Positions 26,505 through 33,910 of a stretch of 41,343 nucleotides of DNA are shown here, piece by piece. Made by a program: the position numbers and the translations under genes. Origin of the DNA: Oscillospiraceae bacterium (GTDB lineage: Bacteria > Bacillota > Clostridia > Oscillospirales > Oscillospiraceae); the NCBI GenBank assembly GCA_902765595.1, contig CACXAQ010000011.1, positions 1 to 41,343 of the forward strand, in the 5' to 3' direction. The number at the start of each line of letters is the position of its first letter. The first letter of the stretch is position 1. A model generated the notes under the pieces. It saw nothing but the letters and a program-made list of their open reading frames with translations. It was not told the DNA's origin and did no database searches.

Positions 26505-27557
26505 TCAGCCGCGCTCGATCAGCTCCAGCAGCTTGCCCAGAAGCTGGTCATAGTCATAGGTGCCGACGACATGGCCTTTTTGAAAGAGCAGGCCCTTGTC
26601 CTTGCCGCCGGCGATGCCGAAATCGGCCTCCCGGGCCTCGCCCGGCCCGTTTACCACGCAGCCCATGACGGCCACGGTAATATCCTTGTCCAGGTTCCGC
26701 ACCAGCGGCTCGACCTGCTCGGCAAGGCCGATCAGATCGATCTCGGTCCTGCCGCAGGTGGGGCAGGAGACGAATTTGACGCCGCCTTTTCGCAGACCCG
26801 CCGCCTTTAAAATGGCGATGCCGGCGCTGACTTCCTTTACCGGGTCCGCAGTCAGAGACACGCGGATAGTGTCGCCGATGCCCTCGGAGAGCAGGGTCCC
26901 GATGCCGACGGCAGACTGGATGGTTCCGTTCCACTCGGTACCGGTCTCGGTAACGCCCAGGTGAAGCGGATAGGGGAAGCACTCCGCCGCCATGCGATAA
27001 GCGGCGATGGTCAGCGGCACGGTGGAGGACTTCAAAGATAGGGCGATGTCCTCAAAGCCGAAGCGGGTCAGCAGCTCCACATGGCCCCGTGCGCTCTCCA
27101 CCATGGCCTCCGGGCAGGGGTGGCCGTATTTCTCCAGCAGAGACTTTTCCAGGCTGCCGGCGTTCACGCCGATGCGGATGGGGATGTGCCGCGCCTTGCA
27201 GGCCTCCGCCACCGCCTTCACATTCTCCGGACCGCCGATGTTGCCGGGGTTGATGCGGATCTTGTCGATCCCCCGCTCCGCCGCCAGCAGCGCAAGGCGG
27301 TAGTCAAAGTGGATATCCGCTACCAAAGGCACGTCCACCTGTTCGCGGATCTGCTCGATGGCAAGGGCAGCACGCTCATCGGGAATGGCAAGGCGCACGA
27401 TCTCACAGCCGGCGGCCCGCAGGTCCTTGATCTGCTGTACCGTGGCCTCCACGTCCCAGGTTTTGGTATTGCACATGGACTGCACCGTGACCGGCGCGCC
27501 CCCGCCGACGAGCACATTGCCCACGCGGATCTGTCTGGTATCGTTTCTTGTTTTCAT
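26505..27557 (-). CDS. ispG: 4-hydroxy-3-methylbut-2-en-1-yl diphosphate synthase (IspG/GcpE)
   Basis: This encodes 350 residues, the usual length for bacterial IspG without the plant insert. VQSMCNTKTWDV, DIHFDYRLAL and KIRINPGNIG belong to the TIM-barrel half; CPTCGRTEIDL, GCVVNGPGEAREADFG and the later region supply the three Cys and the Glu that hold the [4Fe-4S] cluster. The enzyme makes HMBPP from MEcPP in the MEP isoprenoid pathway. The gene is first in an ispG-polC operon. In many clostridia dxr and rseP precede it; they are absent here, since feoB lies upstream in the other direction. Confidence 0.97.
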   Translation of the reverse strand: MKTRNDTRQIRVGNVLVGGGAPVTVQSMCNTKTWDVEATVQQIKDLRAAGCEIVRLAIPDERAALAIEQIREQVDVPLVADIHFDYRLALLAAERGIDKIRINPGNIGGPENVKAVAEACKARHIPIRIGVNAGSLEKSLLEKYGHPCPEAMVESARGHVELLTRFGFEDIALSLKSSTVPLTIAAYRMAAECFPYPLHLGVTETGTEWNGTIQSAVGIGTLLSEGIGDTIRVSLTADPVKEVSAGIAILKAAGLRKGGVKFVSCPTCGRTEIDLIGLAEQVEPLVRNLDKDITVAVMGCVVNGPGEAREADFGIAGGKDKGLLFQKGHVVGTYDYDQLLGKLLELIERG

Positions 27558-27593
27558 TCAATCTCCCTGCCCGAATAAAAATATCATTTTTGG

Positions 27594-27622
27594 ATTATAC
27601 CATGTCCGGGCAATTCTGGCAA
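27594..27622 (-). promoter_or_regulatory. Promoter of ispG-polC
   Basis: On the minus strand TTGCCA (27622-27617), 17 bp, TATAAT (27599-27594) with an extended TG. The leader is about 30 nt. It is divergent from and only 24 bp away from the feoAB promoter. Confidence 0.8.
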
Positions 27623-27646
27623 CGGTGAAAAAAGCGTGGAAACATC

Positions 27647-27675
27647 TTGCAAAGTATGGTCATTCGTATTAGAAT
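27647..27675 (+). promoter_or_regulatory. Promoter of feoAB, with a possible metal-regulator palindrome
   Basis: TTGCAA (27647-27652), 17 bp, TAGAAT (27670-27675). A small palindrome TTAG-6-CTAA (27669-27682) overlaps the -10 and the likely start site, so a DtxR-like iron regulator could act here. The palindrome is short and only suggestive. Confidence 0.6.
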
Positions 27676-27710
27676 TCACTAACAGAAAAATGTCGGATCG
27701 AGGTATTCTC

Positions 27711-30062
27711 ATGACGATACGAGACTGCAAGCCCGGGCAAAGCGCCCGCGTTCTCTCCGTGGGCGGCGAAGGCGCGCTGCGCCAGCATTTCCTGGACATG
27801 GGCGTGATCCCCGGCGCGGAGCTGACCGTGATCAAGTTTGCCCCCATGGGCGACCCCATGGAGCTCAGGATCCACGGGTATGAGCTGACGCTGCGCCTGG
27901 CGGACGCAGAAAAGATCACAGTCGCCCCGGCGGACGCCCCTGTTCACAGGGAGCCTGATGTGCGGCGTCCCAGGGAGAGCGACCACCCCGGTTTGGGCGA
28001 GGAGGGCAAATTCCATCCCAAAGGGACGGGTGATCCCCTGCCGGAAGAAACGGTTCTGACCTTTGCGCTGGTGGGGAATCAGAACTGCGGCAAGACGACT
28101 TTGTTTAACCAGCTGACCGGCTCCAACCAGCATGTGGGCAACTTCCCCGGGGTTACGGTAGACCGGAAGGACGGCGTCATCCGCGGCTATCCGAACACAT
28201 TGGTCACCGATCTGCCGGGGATCTATTCCATGTCCCCCTACTCCAGCGAAGAGCTGGTCTCCAGGGACTTTGTCCTGCAGGAAAAGCCCAAGGCGATCAT
28301 CAACATCGTGGACGCCACCAACATCGAGCGCAACCTGTATCTGACCATGCAGATCCTGGAGATGGGACTGCCCACCGTGGTTGCGCTGAACATGATGGAC
28401 GAAGTGGTCGGCAACGGCGGCTCTGTGGACGTAAACCAGATGGAGGCCATGCTGGGCGTACCGGTGGTCCCTATCTCGGCTGCCAAAAACCAGGGTGTGG
28501 GCGAGCTGATCCAGCATGCGGTCCATATCGCCCGCTATCAGGAAAAGCCCATGCGCCAGGACTTCTGCGGCGCGGATGACCACGGCGGCGCCGTGCATCG
28601 CTGTCTGCATGCGGTGATCCACCTGATCGAGGACCACGCCAAGCGGGTGGGGCTTCCCGTGCGCTTTGCCGCCGGAAAACTCATCGAAGGCGACGAACTG
28701 ATCCTCAAGCAGCTGCAGCTGGACCAGAACGAACACGAGATGCTGGAGCACATCAAGCTTCAGCTGGAAAAGGAACGGGGACTGGACTGCAGCGCCGCTA
28801 TGGCGGACATGCGATTTGACTTCATCGGGAGCGTCTGCGCCCAATGCGTGCGCAAGCCCCGGGAAAGCCGGGAGCACCTGCGCAGCCAGCGGCTGGACCG
28901 GATCCTGACAGGCAAATATACCGCTCTGCCGGTCTTTATCGGCATCATGGCACTGGTGTTTTATCTGACCTTTGCGGTGGTGGGGGCCTGGCTCCAGGAT
29001 CTGCTGGCCGCGGGTATCGAATGGCTCACCGGCGTGGTGGATGCGGCGCTGACCGCCTGGGGCGTGAATGCCGCCGTCCACGGTCTTATCATCGAAGGCA
29101 TTTTCGAGGGTGTGGGAAGCGTGCTCAGCTTCCTGCCCATCATCGTGACCATGTTCTTTTTCCTCTCTCTGTTGGAGGACAGCGGCTACATCGCCCGGGT
29201 GGCCTTTTTCATGGACAAGCTTCTGCGAAAGATCGGCCTCTCCGGACGCAGCATCGTTCCCATGCTCATCGGCTTCGGCTGCACGGTCCCGGCGGTCATG
29301 TCCACCCGCACCCTCCCCAGTGAACGGGACCGGAAAATGACCATTTTGCTGACTCCCTTTATGAGCTGCACAGCGAAGCTCCCCATCTACGCCTTTTTTG
29401 TCAGCGCCTTCTTCCCGCGCTACGGCTGGCAGGTGATGACAGGGCTCTATCTGCTGGGCATTCTGGTGGGGATCCTGGTGGCGGTCGTGTTCAAACGCAC
29501 CCTCTTCAAGGGCGAGGCGGTCCCCTTCGTGATGGAACTGCCCAATTACCGCCTGCCCAGTCCCCGCAGCGTGCTGCAGCTTCTCTGGGAAAAGGCCAAG
29601 GATTTTCTCCAGCGGGCCTTCTCCGTGATCCTGATCGCCACCATTGTGGTCTGGTTCCTCCAGAGCTTTGACCTGTCCTTCAATCTGGTGGAGGACTCCC
29701 ATCGGAGCATCCTCGCCGTGATCGCAGGCTGGATCGCTCCCCTGCTGCGTCCTCTTGGCCTGGGCGACTGGCGGATCTGCACCTCGCTCATCACCGGCTT
29801 CATGGCCAAAGAGAGCGTGGTGTCCACCATGGAGATCCTCTTCGGCACCGAAGGCGGTGTCCGCGCCGCGCTCTCGACCCTGTCCGCCGCGGCTCTCCTG
29901 GTATTCAGCCTACTGTACACGCCCTGCGTGGCGGCCATCTCCGCCATCAAACGGGAGCTTGGCCGGGGCTGGGCCATTGGTGTGGTGCTGTGGCAATGCG
30001 GCATTGCCTGGATCGCGGCCCTGCTGGTGCGGCTGATCGGGCTTGCCCTGGGACTCGGGTGA
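27711..30062 (+). CDS. feoB: Ferrous iron transporter, FeoA-FeoB fusion
   Basis: This encodes 783 residues from ATG at 27711 (GAGGT upstream); an earlier in-frame ATG at 27636 lies before the promoter. Residues 1-73 are a FeoA-type SH3 domain (MTIRDCKPGQ, FLDMGVIPGAEL, LRLADAEKI). A ~40-residue linker leads to the G domain with GNQNCGKTT (122-130), DLPG (167-170) and NMMD (227-230). The helical spacer follows, then the two Gate membrane halves with the usual Cys (GFGCTVPA, MSCTAKLP, YTPCVAAI). The protein imports Fe2+. FeoA is usually a separate gene, so the fusion is a lineage trait. The Cys-rich partner gene follows after 10 bp. Confidence 0.96.
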   Translation: MTIRDCKPGQSARVLSVGGEGALRQHFLDMGVIPGAELTVIKFAPMGDPMELRIHGYELTLRLADAEKITVAPADAPVHREPDVRRPRESDHPGLGEEGKFHPKGTGDPLPEETVLTFALVGNQNCGKTTLFNQLTGSNQHVGNFPGVTVDRKDGVIRGYPNTLVTDLPGIYSMSPYSSEELVSRDFVLQEKPKAIINIVDATNIERNLYLTMQILEMGLPTVVALNMMDEVVGNGGSVDVNQMEAMLGVPVVPISAAKNQGVGELIQHAVHIARYQEKPMRQDFCGADDHGGAVHRCLHAVIHLIEDHAKRVGLPVRFAAGKLIEGDELILKQLQLDQNEHEMLEHIKLQLEKERGLDCSAAMADMRFDFIGSVCAQCVRKPRESREHLRSQRLDRILTGKYTALPVFIGIMALVFYLTFAVVGAWLQDLLAAGIEWLTGVVDAALTAWGVNAAVHGLIIEGIFEGVGSVLSFLPIIVTMFFFLSLLEDSGYIARVAFFMDKLLRKIGLSGRSIVPMLIGFGCTVPAVMSTRTLPSERDRKMTILLTPFMSCTAKLPIYAFFVSAFFPRYGWQVMTGLYLLGILVGILVAVVFKRTLFKGEAVPFVMELPNYRLPSPRSVLQLLWEKAKDFLQRAFSVILIATIVVWFLQSFDLSFNLVEDSHRSILAVIAGWIAPLLRPLGLGDWRICTSLITGFMAKESVVSTMEILFGTEGGVRAALSTLSAAALLVFSLLYTPCVAAISAIKRELGRGWAIGVVLWQCGIAWIAALLVRLIGLALGLG

Positions 30063-30072
30063 GGATAGCGGC

Positions 30073-30252
30073 ATGAGCTGGATCGACATTCTTCTTCTGG
30101 CCCTGATCGGCCTGATCCTGGTCCTGGCGCTGCGGAAAGTCATCCGCTCCCGCGGGAGCTGCAGCTGCGGAGGAAGCTGCTCGAACTGCAGCGGAAACTG
30201 CACCGGCTGCGGCGCGGATTGCCCCCATCGAAAAAAGGAACGCAACGAATAA
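30073..30252 (+). CDS. FeoB-associated Cys-rich membrane protein
   Basis: This encodes 59 residues. One membrane helix (WIDILLLALIGLILVLAL, residues ~3-20) is followed by a cysteine-rich cytoplasmic tail (eight Cys, in SCSCGGSCSNCSGNCTGCGA and DC) and a basic/acidic end. This is the layout of the small proteins found after feoB in many Firmicutes; a role in binding or guiding iron is likely but unproven. GAGG precedes the ATG. Confidence 0.9.
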   Translation: MSWIDILLLALIGLILVLALRKVIRSRGSCSCGGSCSNCSGNCTGCGADCPHRKKERNE

Positions 30253-30254
30253 GG

Positions 30255-30490
30255 TTTAATGAATCGTCCCGGTCCGTTGGACCGGGACGATTCAGACTGC
30301 AGACAAACCCGTGCAGCAAGGCTTCGACACTCATGGGGTGATTGTGAAGAGTGGATGGTAGTCCCCTCTTCACGTTCAATCCATGCAAAACCGGGAACTT
30401 CCAAATAAGTTCCCGGTTTTGCGTCTCAAGCTGTCGACACTTTGTCGACGGCTTGAAGCGTCCCGGTCCGTTGGACCGGGACGCTTCTTA
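30255..30490. repeat. Cluster of five hairpins between convergent feoB and efflux genes
   Basis: The stretch has no gene. Hairpin 1 is 30260-30294 (16 bp stem, GTT loop); hairpin 2 is 30344-30373 (8 bp, 14-nt loop); hairpin 3 is 30385-30422 (16 bp, 6-nt loop); hairpin 4 is 30427-30455 (13 bp, one wobble); hairpin 5 is 30455-30487 (15 bp, GTT loop). Hairpins 1 and 5 share 31 of 33 bases, and the two changes are a T-A to G-C pair swap that keeps the stem. Hairpin 5 ends just before the efflux gene stop. None has a clear T tract, so classic termination is doubtful apart from hairpin 3 (GGTTTTG). Confidence 0.8.
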
Positions 30491-31360
30491 TTCCGAGGGA
30501 TTCACATGGATCATGATGTGCTTGACCTTGGGGAATTCCGCTTCGATGTCATCGTGGACCCTTTCGGCAATGGCATGGGCCTCTGAAAGCTTCAGCTCTC
30601 CATCCACGGCGATCTCCATCTCGATGTAGATCCGGTTGCCGAACTCTCTCGTCCGCAGCAGGTCGATCCGCGCCACCGCGTCCTGGCGAAGCGCACAAAG
30701 GCGGATAGCGTCCTCGGTATCCTCGTCGCAGCTGTGATCGACCATCTTATCCACAGCGTCCCGGAAAATGTCAAAGGCCGCTTTCCCGATGAACGCACAG
30801 ATGACCACGCTGGCAAGCGGGTCCAGCACGGGAAAGCCCGCCCGGGCGCCCACGATGCCGATCAGCGCCCCGATGGAGGACAGCGCGTCGGACCGGTGGT
30901 GCCAGGCCTCCGCCATCAGGGCAGTGGAGTCCAGCTTCTTTGCCCAGCGCCGCACATACTGAAACAGCAGCTCCTTGGCGAGGATGGAGACGATGGCCGC
31001 CACGACTGCCAAAAGCCCAGGGGCGGCGAGGCTGTCCCGATCAGACAGGATCTTGGTCACGCCCTCATAGCCGATGGCAAGACCGGTGATCAAAAGGATG
31101 ACAGACAGGATGATCGCCGCCACACACTCCATCCGCTCATGTCCGTAGGGATGCTCTTTGTCCGAGGCCTTGCCGGAGAGCTTGACGCCGATGATCACCA
31201 CCACGGTACTGAACACGTCAGATGCAGAATGGACCGCGTCGGAGATCATGGCGCCGGATCCGGCCAGGATACCTGCCGCCAGCTTTGCCAAGGTCAGGAA
31301 GATATTGACCAAAATGCTGATTTTGGAGACCCGGATGGCCGCCTGTGATGTGTTTTCCAT
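30488..31360 (-). CDS. Cation diffusion facilitator, probable Fe(II)/Ni/Co efflux
   Basis: This encodes 290 residues from ATG at 31360 (AAAGGAAG upstream). Six membrane helices are expected. The metal sites are visible: SDAVHSASDV in helix 2 and EAWHHRSDALSS in helix 5 (His-Asp rather than Asp-Asp). HPYGHERME marks the loop between helices 3 and 4, and a C-terminal cytoplasmic domain (IYIEMEIAVDGELKLSEAHA, VKHIMIHVNP) ends the protein. It is a cation/proton antiporter of the CzcD/FieF superfamily. The riboswitch-like leader at 31400-31495 points to Ni/Co or Fe(II), and the facing feoAB operon makes iron export attractive. Metal choice is inference. Confidence 0.93.
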   Translation of the reverse strand: MENTSQAAIRVSKISILVNIFLTLAKLAAGILAGSGAMISDAVHSASDVFSTVVVIIGVKLSGKASDKEHPYGHERMECVAAIILSVILLITGLAIGYEGVTKILSDRDSLAAPGLLAVVAAIVSILAKELLFQYVRRWAKKLDSTALMAEAWHHRSDALSSIGALIGIVGARAGFPVLDPLASVVICAFIGKAAFDIFRDAVDKMVDHSCDEDTEDAIRLCALRQDAVARIDLLRTREFGNRIYIEMEIAVDGELKLSEAHAIAERVHDDIEAEFPKVKHIMIHVNPSE

Positions 31361-31399
31361 CGTTCTTCCTTTCTCCGTTCCCCTAAAAAGGCAGTACGC

Positions 31400-31495
31400 C
31401 CCGGAAACAGAACAAATTGTTGCTGTCCCGTGGACGTAGCGCATCCACTATCACATTCGTGACCCGGCTCCCGAGGGCCTGCTCAGTCTGTCTTT
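31400..31495 (-). ncRNA. NiCo (czcD-type) riboswitch
   Basis: The leader of the efflux gene reads, on the minus strand, GACAGACTGAGCAGG (31492-31478), then GAGCCGGGTCACG, then a GTGGATG/CGTCCAC stem, then GGGACAGCA (31428-31420). These are the conserved joining elements of the czcD/NiCo motif, in the right order, and the gene downstream is the expected kind. After GGGACAGC a hairpin forms with TTGTTCTGTTTCC (down to ~31402), which would hide GGGACAGC and may be the switching element; TTTTTAGG follows. The motif is known to bind Ni(II)/Co(II) and has been reported to answer to Fe(II). The match is from memory of the consensus. Confidence 0.75.
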
Positions 31496-31497
31496 TT

Positions 31498-31503
31498 ATC
31501 ATA
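31498..31503 (-). promoter_or_regulatory. -10 box ahead of the riboswitch
   Basis: The minus strand reads TATGAT, placing the start near 31491, right at the beginning of the aptamer. The -35 is weak (GATCGT). Read-through from the cyclophilin gene upstream is also possible because only ~50 bp separate its stop from the aptamer. Confidence 0.35.
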
Positions 31504-31542
31504 TGCTCGGATCGCCGAAGACGATCCTCCCGTGCCCGCGGC

Positions 31543-32145
31543 TCAGTCCGTGATCACAATGCTCTCGATCACCGGCTGCTCGTCGGCGGGAATGGTGCCG
31601 TTATTGTCGGTGGGCCTGGCATCTTTTGCGATCTGTTCCAGGATCTCCATGCCCTCGGTCACCTGGCCGAAGGCGGCGTAACTGCCGTCCAGAAACGTGG
31701 CGTCCGCCACCGTGATGAAAAACTGAGAGCTGGCACTGTTCGGGTCATTGGCGCGGGCCATGGAAATCACGCCTTTTACGTGGCTGATAGGGTTATCCAC
31801 GCCGTTCAGCGAGAACTCCCCTTTGATCGTCCTGCCGGAACCGCCGGTGCCGTTGCCCGTCGGGTCGCCGCCCTGGATCATAAAGCCGTCCATGATGCGG
31901 TGAAAGGTCAGCCCGTCATAGAAGCCGTCCCGGGCAAGCCTGCAAAAATTGCTTACCGTCAGGGGCGCCGCATCCCCATCCAGTTCCAGCTTGACAGTAC
32001 CGTAGTCCTTGACGGTGATCTCCGCATGGTGAATGCCTTGTTCCAGTTCTGTCGGATCAGGCTCTGCCGACTCCGCCTTCGTTCCGCAGGCGCAAAGGCT
32101 AAAAAGCATGCCGGCAAGCAGCAAAAGGCAAATCGTTTTCTTCAT
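31543..32145 (-). CDS. Lipoprotein peptidyl-prolyl cis-trans isomerase (cyclophilin type)
   Basis: This encodes 200 residues from ATG at 32145 (AGGAG upstream). The N-terminus MKKTICLLLLAGMLFSLCAC is a lipoprotein signal with the modified Cys at about residue 20. The cyclophilin domain shows LTVSNFCRLARDGFYDGLTF, HRIMDGFMIQGGDP, SASSQFFIT and the later FGQVTEGMEI; the catalytic Arg in FHRIM and the Phe/Gln residues are kept. The conserved Trp of human CypA is absent, as in most bacterial forms. It likely folds exported proteins at the outer face of the membrane. Confidence 0.94.
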   Translation of the reverse strand: MKKTICLLLLAGMLFSLCACGTKAESAEPDPTELEQGIHHAEITVKDYGTVKLELDGDAAPLTVSNFCRLARDGFYDGLTFHRIMDGFMIQGGDPTGNGTGGSGRTIKGEFSLNGVDNPISHVKGVISMARANDPNSASSQFFITVADATFLDGSYAAFGQVTEGMEILEQIAKDARPTDNNGTIPADEQPVIESIVITD

Positions 32146-32206
32146 AGGTCGTACTCCTATCTCCCGGTTTCCCGCTGGGAAAGCAGTTGTTGCAATTCTG
32201 CGTATT

Positions 32207-32235
32207 ATCATAGCAGATTCTTGTCTGTAAAACAA
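32207..32235 (-). promoter_or_regulatory. Promoter of the cyclophilin gene
   Basis: On the minus strand TTGTTT (32235-32230), 17 bp, TATGAT (32212-32207). The leader is about 55 nt. A TTTACA-16-GATAAT pairing a few bases away is an alternative reading. Confidence 0.5.
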
Positions 32236-32289
32236 GAACGTGCGGGGAAGGCTGCGTTCATACCGATTTCTGTAAAATAGATCCTGCGG

Positions 32290-32330
32290 AAAAAGAACGC
32301 CGGCGCGTTATGGGCGCAGACGTTCTTTTC
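32290..32330 (-). terminator. Terminator after the 62-residue protein gene
   Basis: An inverted repeat AAAAGAACG / CGTTCTTTT (32291-32299 with 32321-32329) with a partly paired GC-rich interior (GCGCC/GGCGC region), ending on the minus strand in TTCTTTTTCC. It closes the operon that starts at 35035. Confidence 0.65.
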
Positions 32331-32342
32331 CCGGCGATCTTT

Positions 32343-32531
32343 TCATGACGCTTCTCCCGTCTCCCCCATTTTTACGCTCAGATCATGCAGGCTCTTGTCG
32401 TGCTGCGCCTGTGAGATCGCCCCATGGGCAAGGAAGGTGTCCAACAGAGCCTTCTGTTTCAGAAAGAGCAGATGCTTCTGTTCCGAGGGGGTCCCGGAGA
32501 AGTACGCCTCCTTGCTTTCTTTCGCTGCCAT
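32343..32531 (-). CDS. Conserved 62-residue protein
   Basis: A short acidic/basic protein with the segment LDTFLAHGAISQAQHDKSLHDLSVKMG, which has the look of a two-helix SHOCT-like module (a helix, GAIS turn, then a second helix). Such proteins are common in clostridia and lack a known role. It lies 15 bp after the LURP-one-like gene and just before a terminator, so it is the last gene of the operon. Confidence 0.7.
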   Translation of the reverse strand: MAAKESKEAYFSGTPSEQKHLLFLKQKALLDTFLAHGAISQAQHDKSLHDLSVKMGETGEAS

Positions 32532-32546
32532 ACGCCGTATACCCCT

Positions 32547-33155
32547 TTATGAATTGGAAGAGGAAGACGACGAGGACGAAGCGGACGATGCGTTCTCCCG
32601 ATCCCGGATCATATGCTGCAGGGTAATCAGGATCGCAACGACAGTCTTTTCATACTCGGGCCGATAGATGTCGACGCAGTACTTATCATGCAGGGAGAGC
32701 ATTTTCTGCCCGATCACCGCGATGATGTTCCCGCTCCCATCGTAAAGCTCGAAGTTCAGCCCGAGGATATTCCCCCGCAGCTGCCAGCCCAGTCCTTCGA
32801 TGTTGGTAATATCCTTGAACAGATGGAATAATTCGTTGGACAGTTCAAAGCTCTCCCCGTCCGCCATCGTCACGAAATGGCGCTGATGGAGCGAAAAGAA
32901 CTTCCGCTCGATGTGGGCCACCTGATGCCCGGCTGCATCGGTGATGTCCGTTTTGTCGTGCAGGGAGGGGAACTTGGTGTTTGCCTGGTATACGATGCTC
33001 TCATTTTCATCCACGATGTCGATGTGGTGATGCAGGGTCATGATCTTTGACGTGGTGAACAGAGAATGATGCGGCTGACCGAAGCGCGACACGTTGTTGA
33101 CGTTGGCTTCTTCTCCTGCCTCACGAAACCGATGGATCTTCGATAAAACGCCCAT
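32547..33155 (-). CDS. LURP-one-related/tubby-like fold protein
   Basis: This encodes 202 residues. Repeated strand patterns such as IDIVDENESIVYQANTKFPSLHDKTDI, VAHIERKFFSLHQRHFVTM, WQLRGNILGLNFELYDGSGN and IAVIGQKMLSLHDKYCVDI match the LURP-one-related (YxjI-type) family, which forms a tubby-like beta barrel with a central helix. A serine-rich tail (SSASSSSSSSSNS) ends the protein. Roles in bacteria are unknown; membrane phospholipid binding has been suggested for the fold. AAGGAGGATTAAGC precedes the start, overlapping the end of a tiny upstream ORF. Confidence 0.85.
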   Translation of the reverse strand: MGVLSKIHRFREAGEEANVNNVSRFGQPHHSLFTTSKIMTLHHHIDIVDENESIVYQANTKFPSLHDKTDITDAAGHQVAHIERKFFSLHQRHFVTMADGESFELSNELFHLFKDITNIEGLGWQLRGNILGLNFELYDGSGNIIAVIGQKMLSLHDKYCVDIYRPEYEKTVVAILITLQHMIRDRENASSASSSSSSSSNS

Positions 33156-33158
33156 TGC

Positions 33159-33242
33159 TTAATCCTCCTTTGTTTTTTTCGGACACTCGCCCAGATTCAA
33201 TGTGTTCATTTCCTTTTTCAGGGACGAATCACGTTCTTCCAT
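33159..33242 (-). CDS. Possible 27-residue ORF between operon genes
   Basis: ATG at 33242 lies three bases after the stop of the DUF1349 gene, with GGAAGG eight bases upstream. It encodes MEERDSSLKKEMNTLNLGEC plus seven more residues and stops at 33159, four bases before the next start. Its final codons form the AAGGAGG ribosome site of the LURP-one-like gene, so it could serve translational coupling. Nothing is recognised in it. Confidence 0.35.
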   Translation of the reverse strand: MEERDSSLKKEMNTLNLGECPKKTKED

Positions 33243-33245
33243 GCT

Positions 33246-33860
33246 TTAACCTTCCGAATCGTCCGGCTGCTGCCCGTCGTGCGCCCTCCAGGCGCAGTCC
33301 GTGACGGAAAGATTCGTGAAAACAGCTGTGAAACTGGAGTCTTCCGGGCTGCAGGCGTAAATCCCGAAGCGAATCGTCCCCGAGCCTTTCCACATGTGGC
33401 AGACGCGCATCTGCTTGAAGCGCACACCGTCAGGCGAGCACTCAACGCAGTAATCGTCCTCCCGGCGGCTGAAGCGGTACCACATGGTCTTCACCTCTGC
33501 CGGGATCGCCGTCGTGGCCCAGTCGGAATAGCCGTGGTTGGTCACAACGGAACCGAGATGCTGAAAGGCCTCGTTTTCGTACTCAACCGACGCCTTCAGC
33601 CAGTTTTCCGCGTCCAGATACATCACGATGCCGCACTGGTCGAAGCGGTGATGGCTTTCGGAGAAATCCGTTTTTACGATGAAGGAGAAATACTTCACCT
33701 CCGTCTCCAGCTGCAGCACCGGCGCGTTATCGTTTCGGAAATGATAATATGTCCTCTGCCAGAGGTCCGTGTGCGGCTCCGTGGTGATCGTGATGCGCTC
33801 CGGCCCAATGGTAAAGCGCCGGGGCGGCCTTGTCCATGTCAGCCGATCCGTCAGTTCCAT
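33246..33860 (-). CDS. DUF1349 family protein (concanavalin A-like fold)
   Basis: This encodes 204 residues. WTRPPRRFTIGPERITITTEPHTDLWQRTYY, DQCGIVMYLDAENWLKASVEYE, NHGYSDWATTAIP, MWYRFSRREDDYCVECSPDG and IRFGIYACSPEDSSFTAVF are all typical of DUF1349, a jelly-roll family related to the C-terminal domain of beta-xylosidases. The family is usually assumed to bind carbohydrate. No signal peptide is seen. AAGGAG precedes the start. It follows the U32-like gene after 50 bp. Confidence 0.88.
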   Translation of the reverse strand: MELTDRLTWTRPPRRFTIGPERITITTEPHTDLWQRTYYHFRNDNAPVLQLETEVKYFSFIVKTDFSESHHRFDQCGIVMYLDAENWLKASVEYENEAFQHLGSVVTNHGYSDWATTAIPAEVKTMWYRFSRREDDYCVECSPDGVRFKQMRVCHMWKGSGTIRFGIYACSPEDSSFTAVFTNLSVTDCAWRAHDGQQPDDSEG

Positions 33861-33910
33861 GTCTTTCTCCTTTTGCTGATAGCGGGTGTCTCAGCCTGTC
33901 CGAGCTGCGG

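Noticed and set aside
22200-26810. Open plus-strand frame of 1,536 codons
   Set aside because: Antisense to polC and ispG, whose minus-strand products have full family motifs.
30260-30487. Reading the repeated hairpins as a CRISPR array
   Set aside because: Each unit is itself a palindrome, only two are alike, and there is no regular spacer pattern or cas gene.
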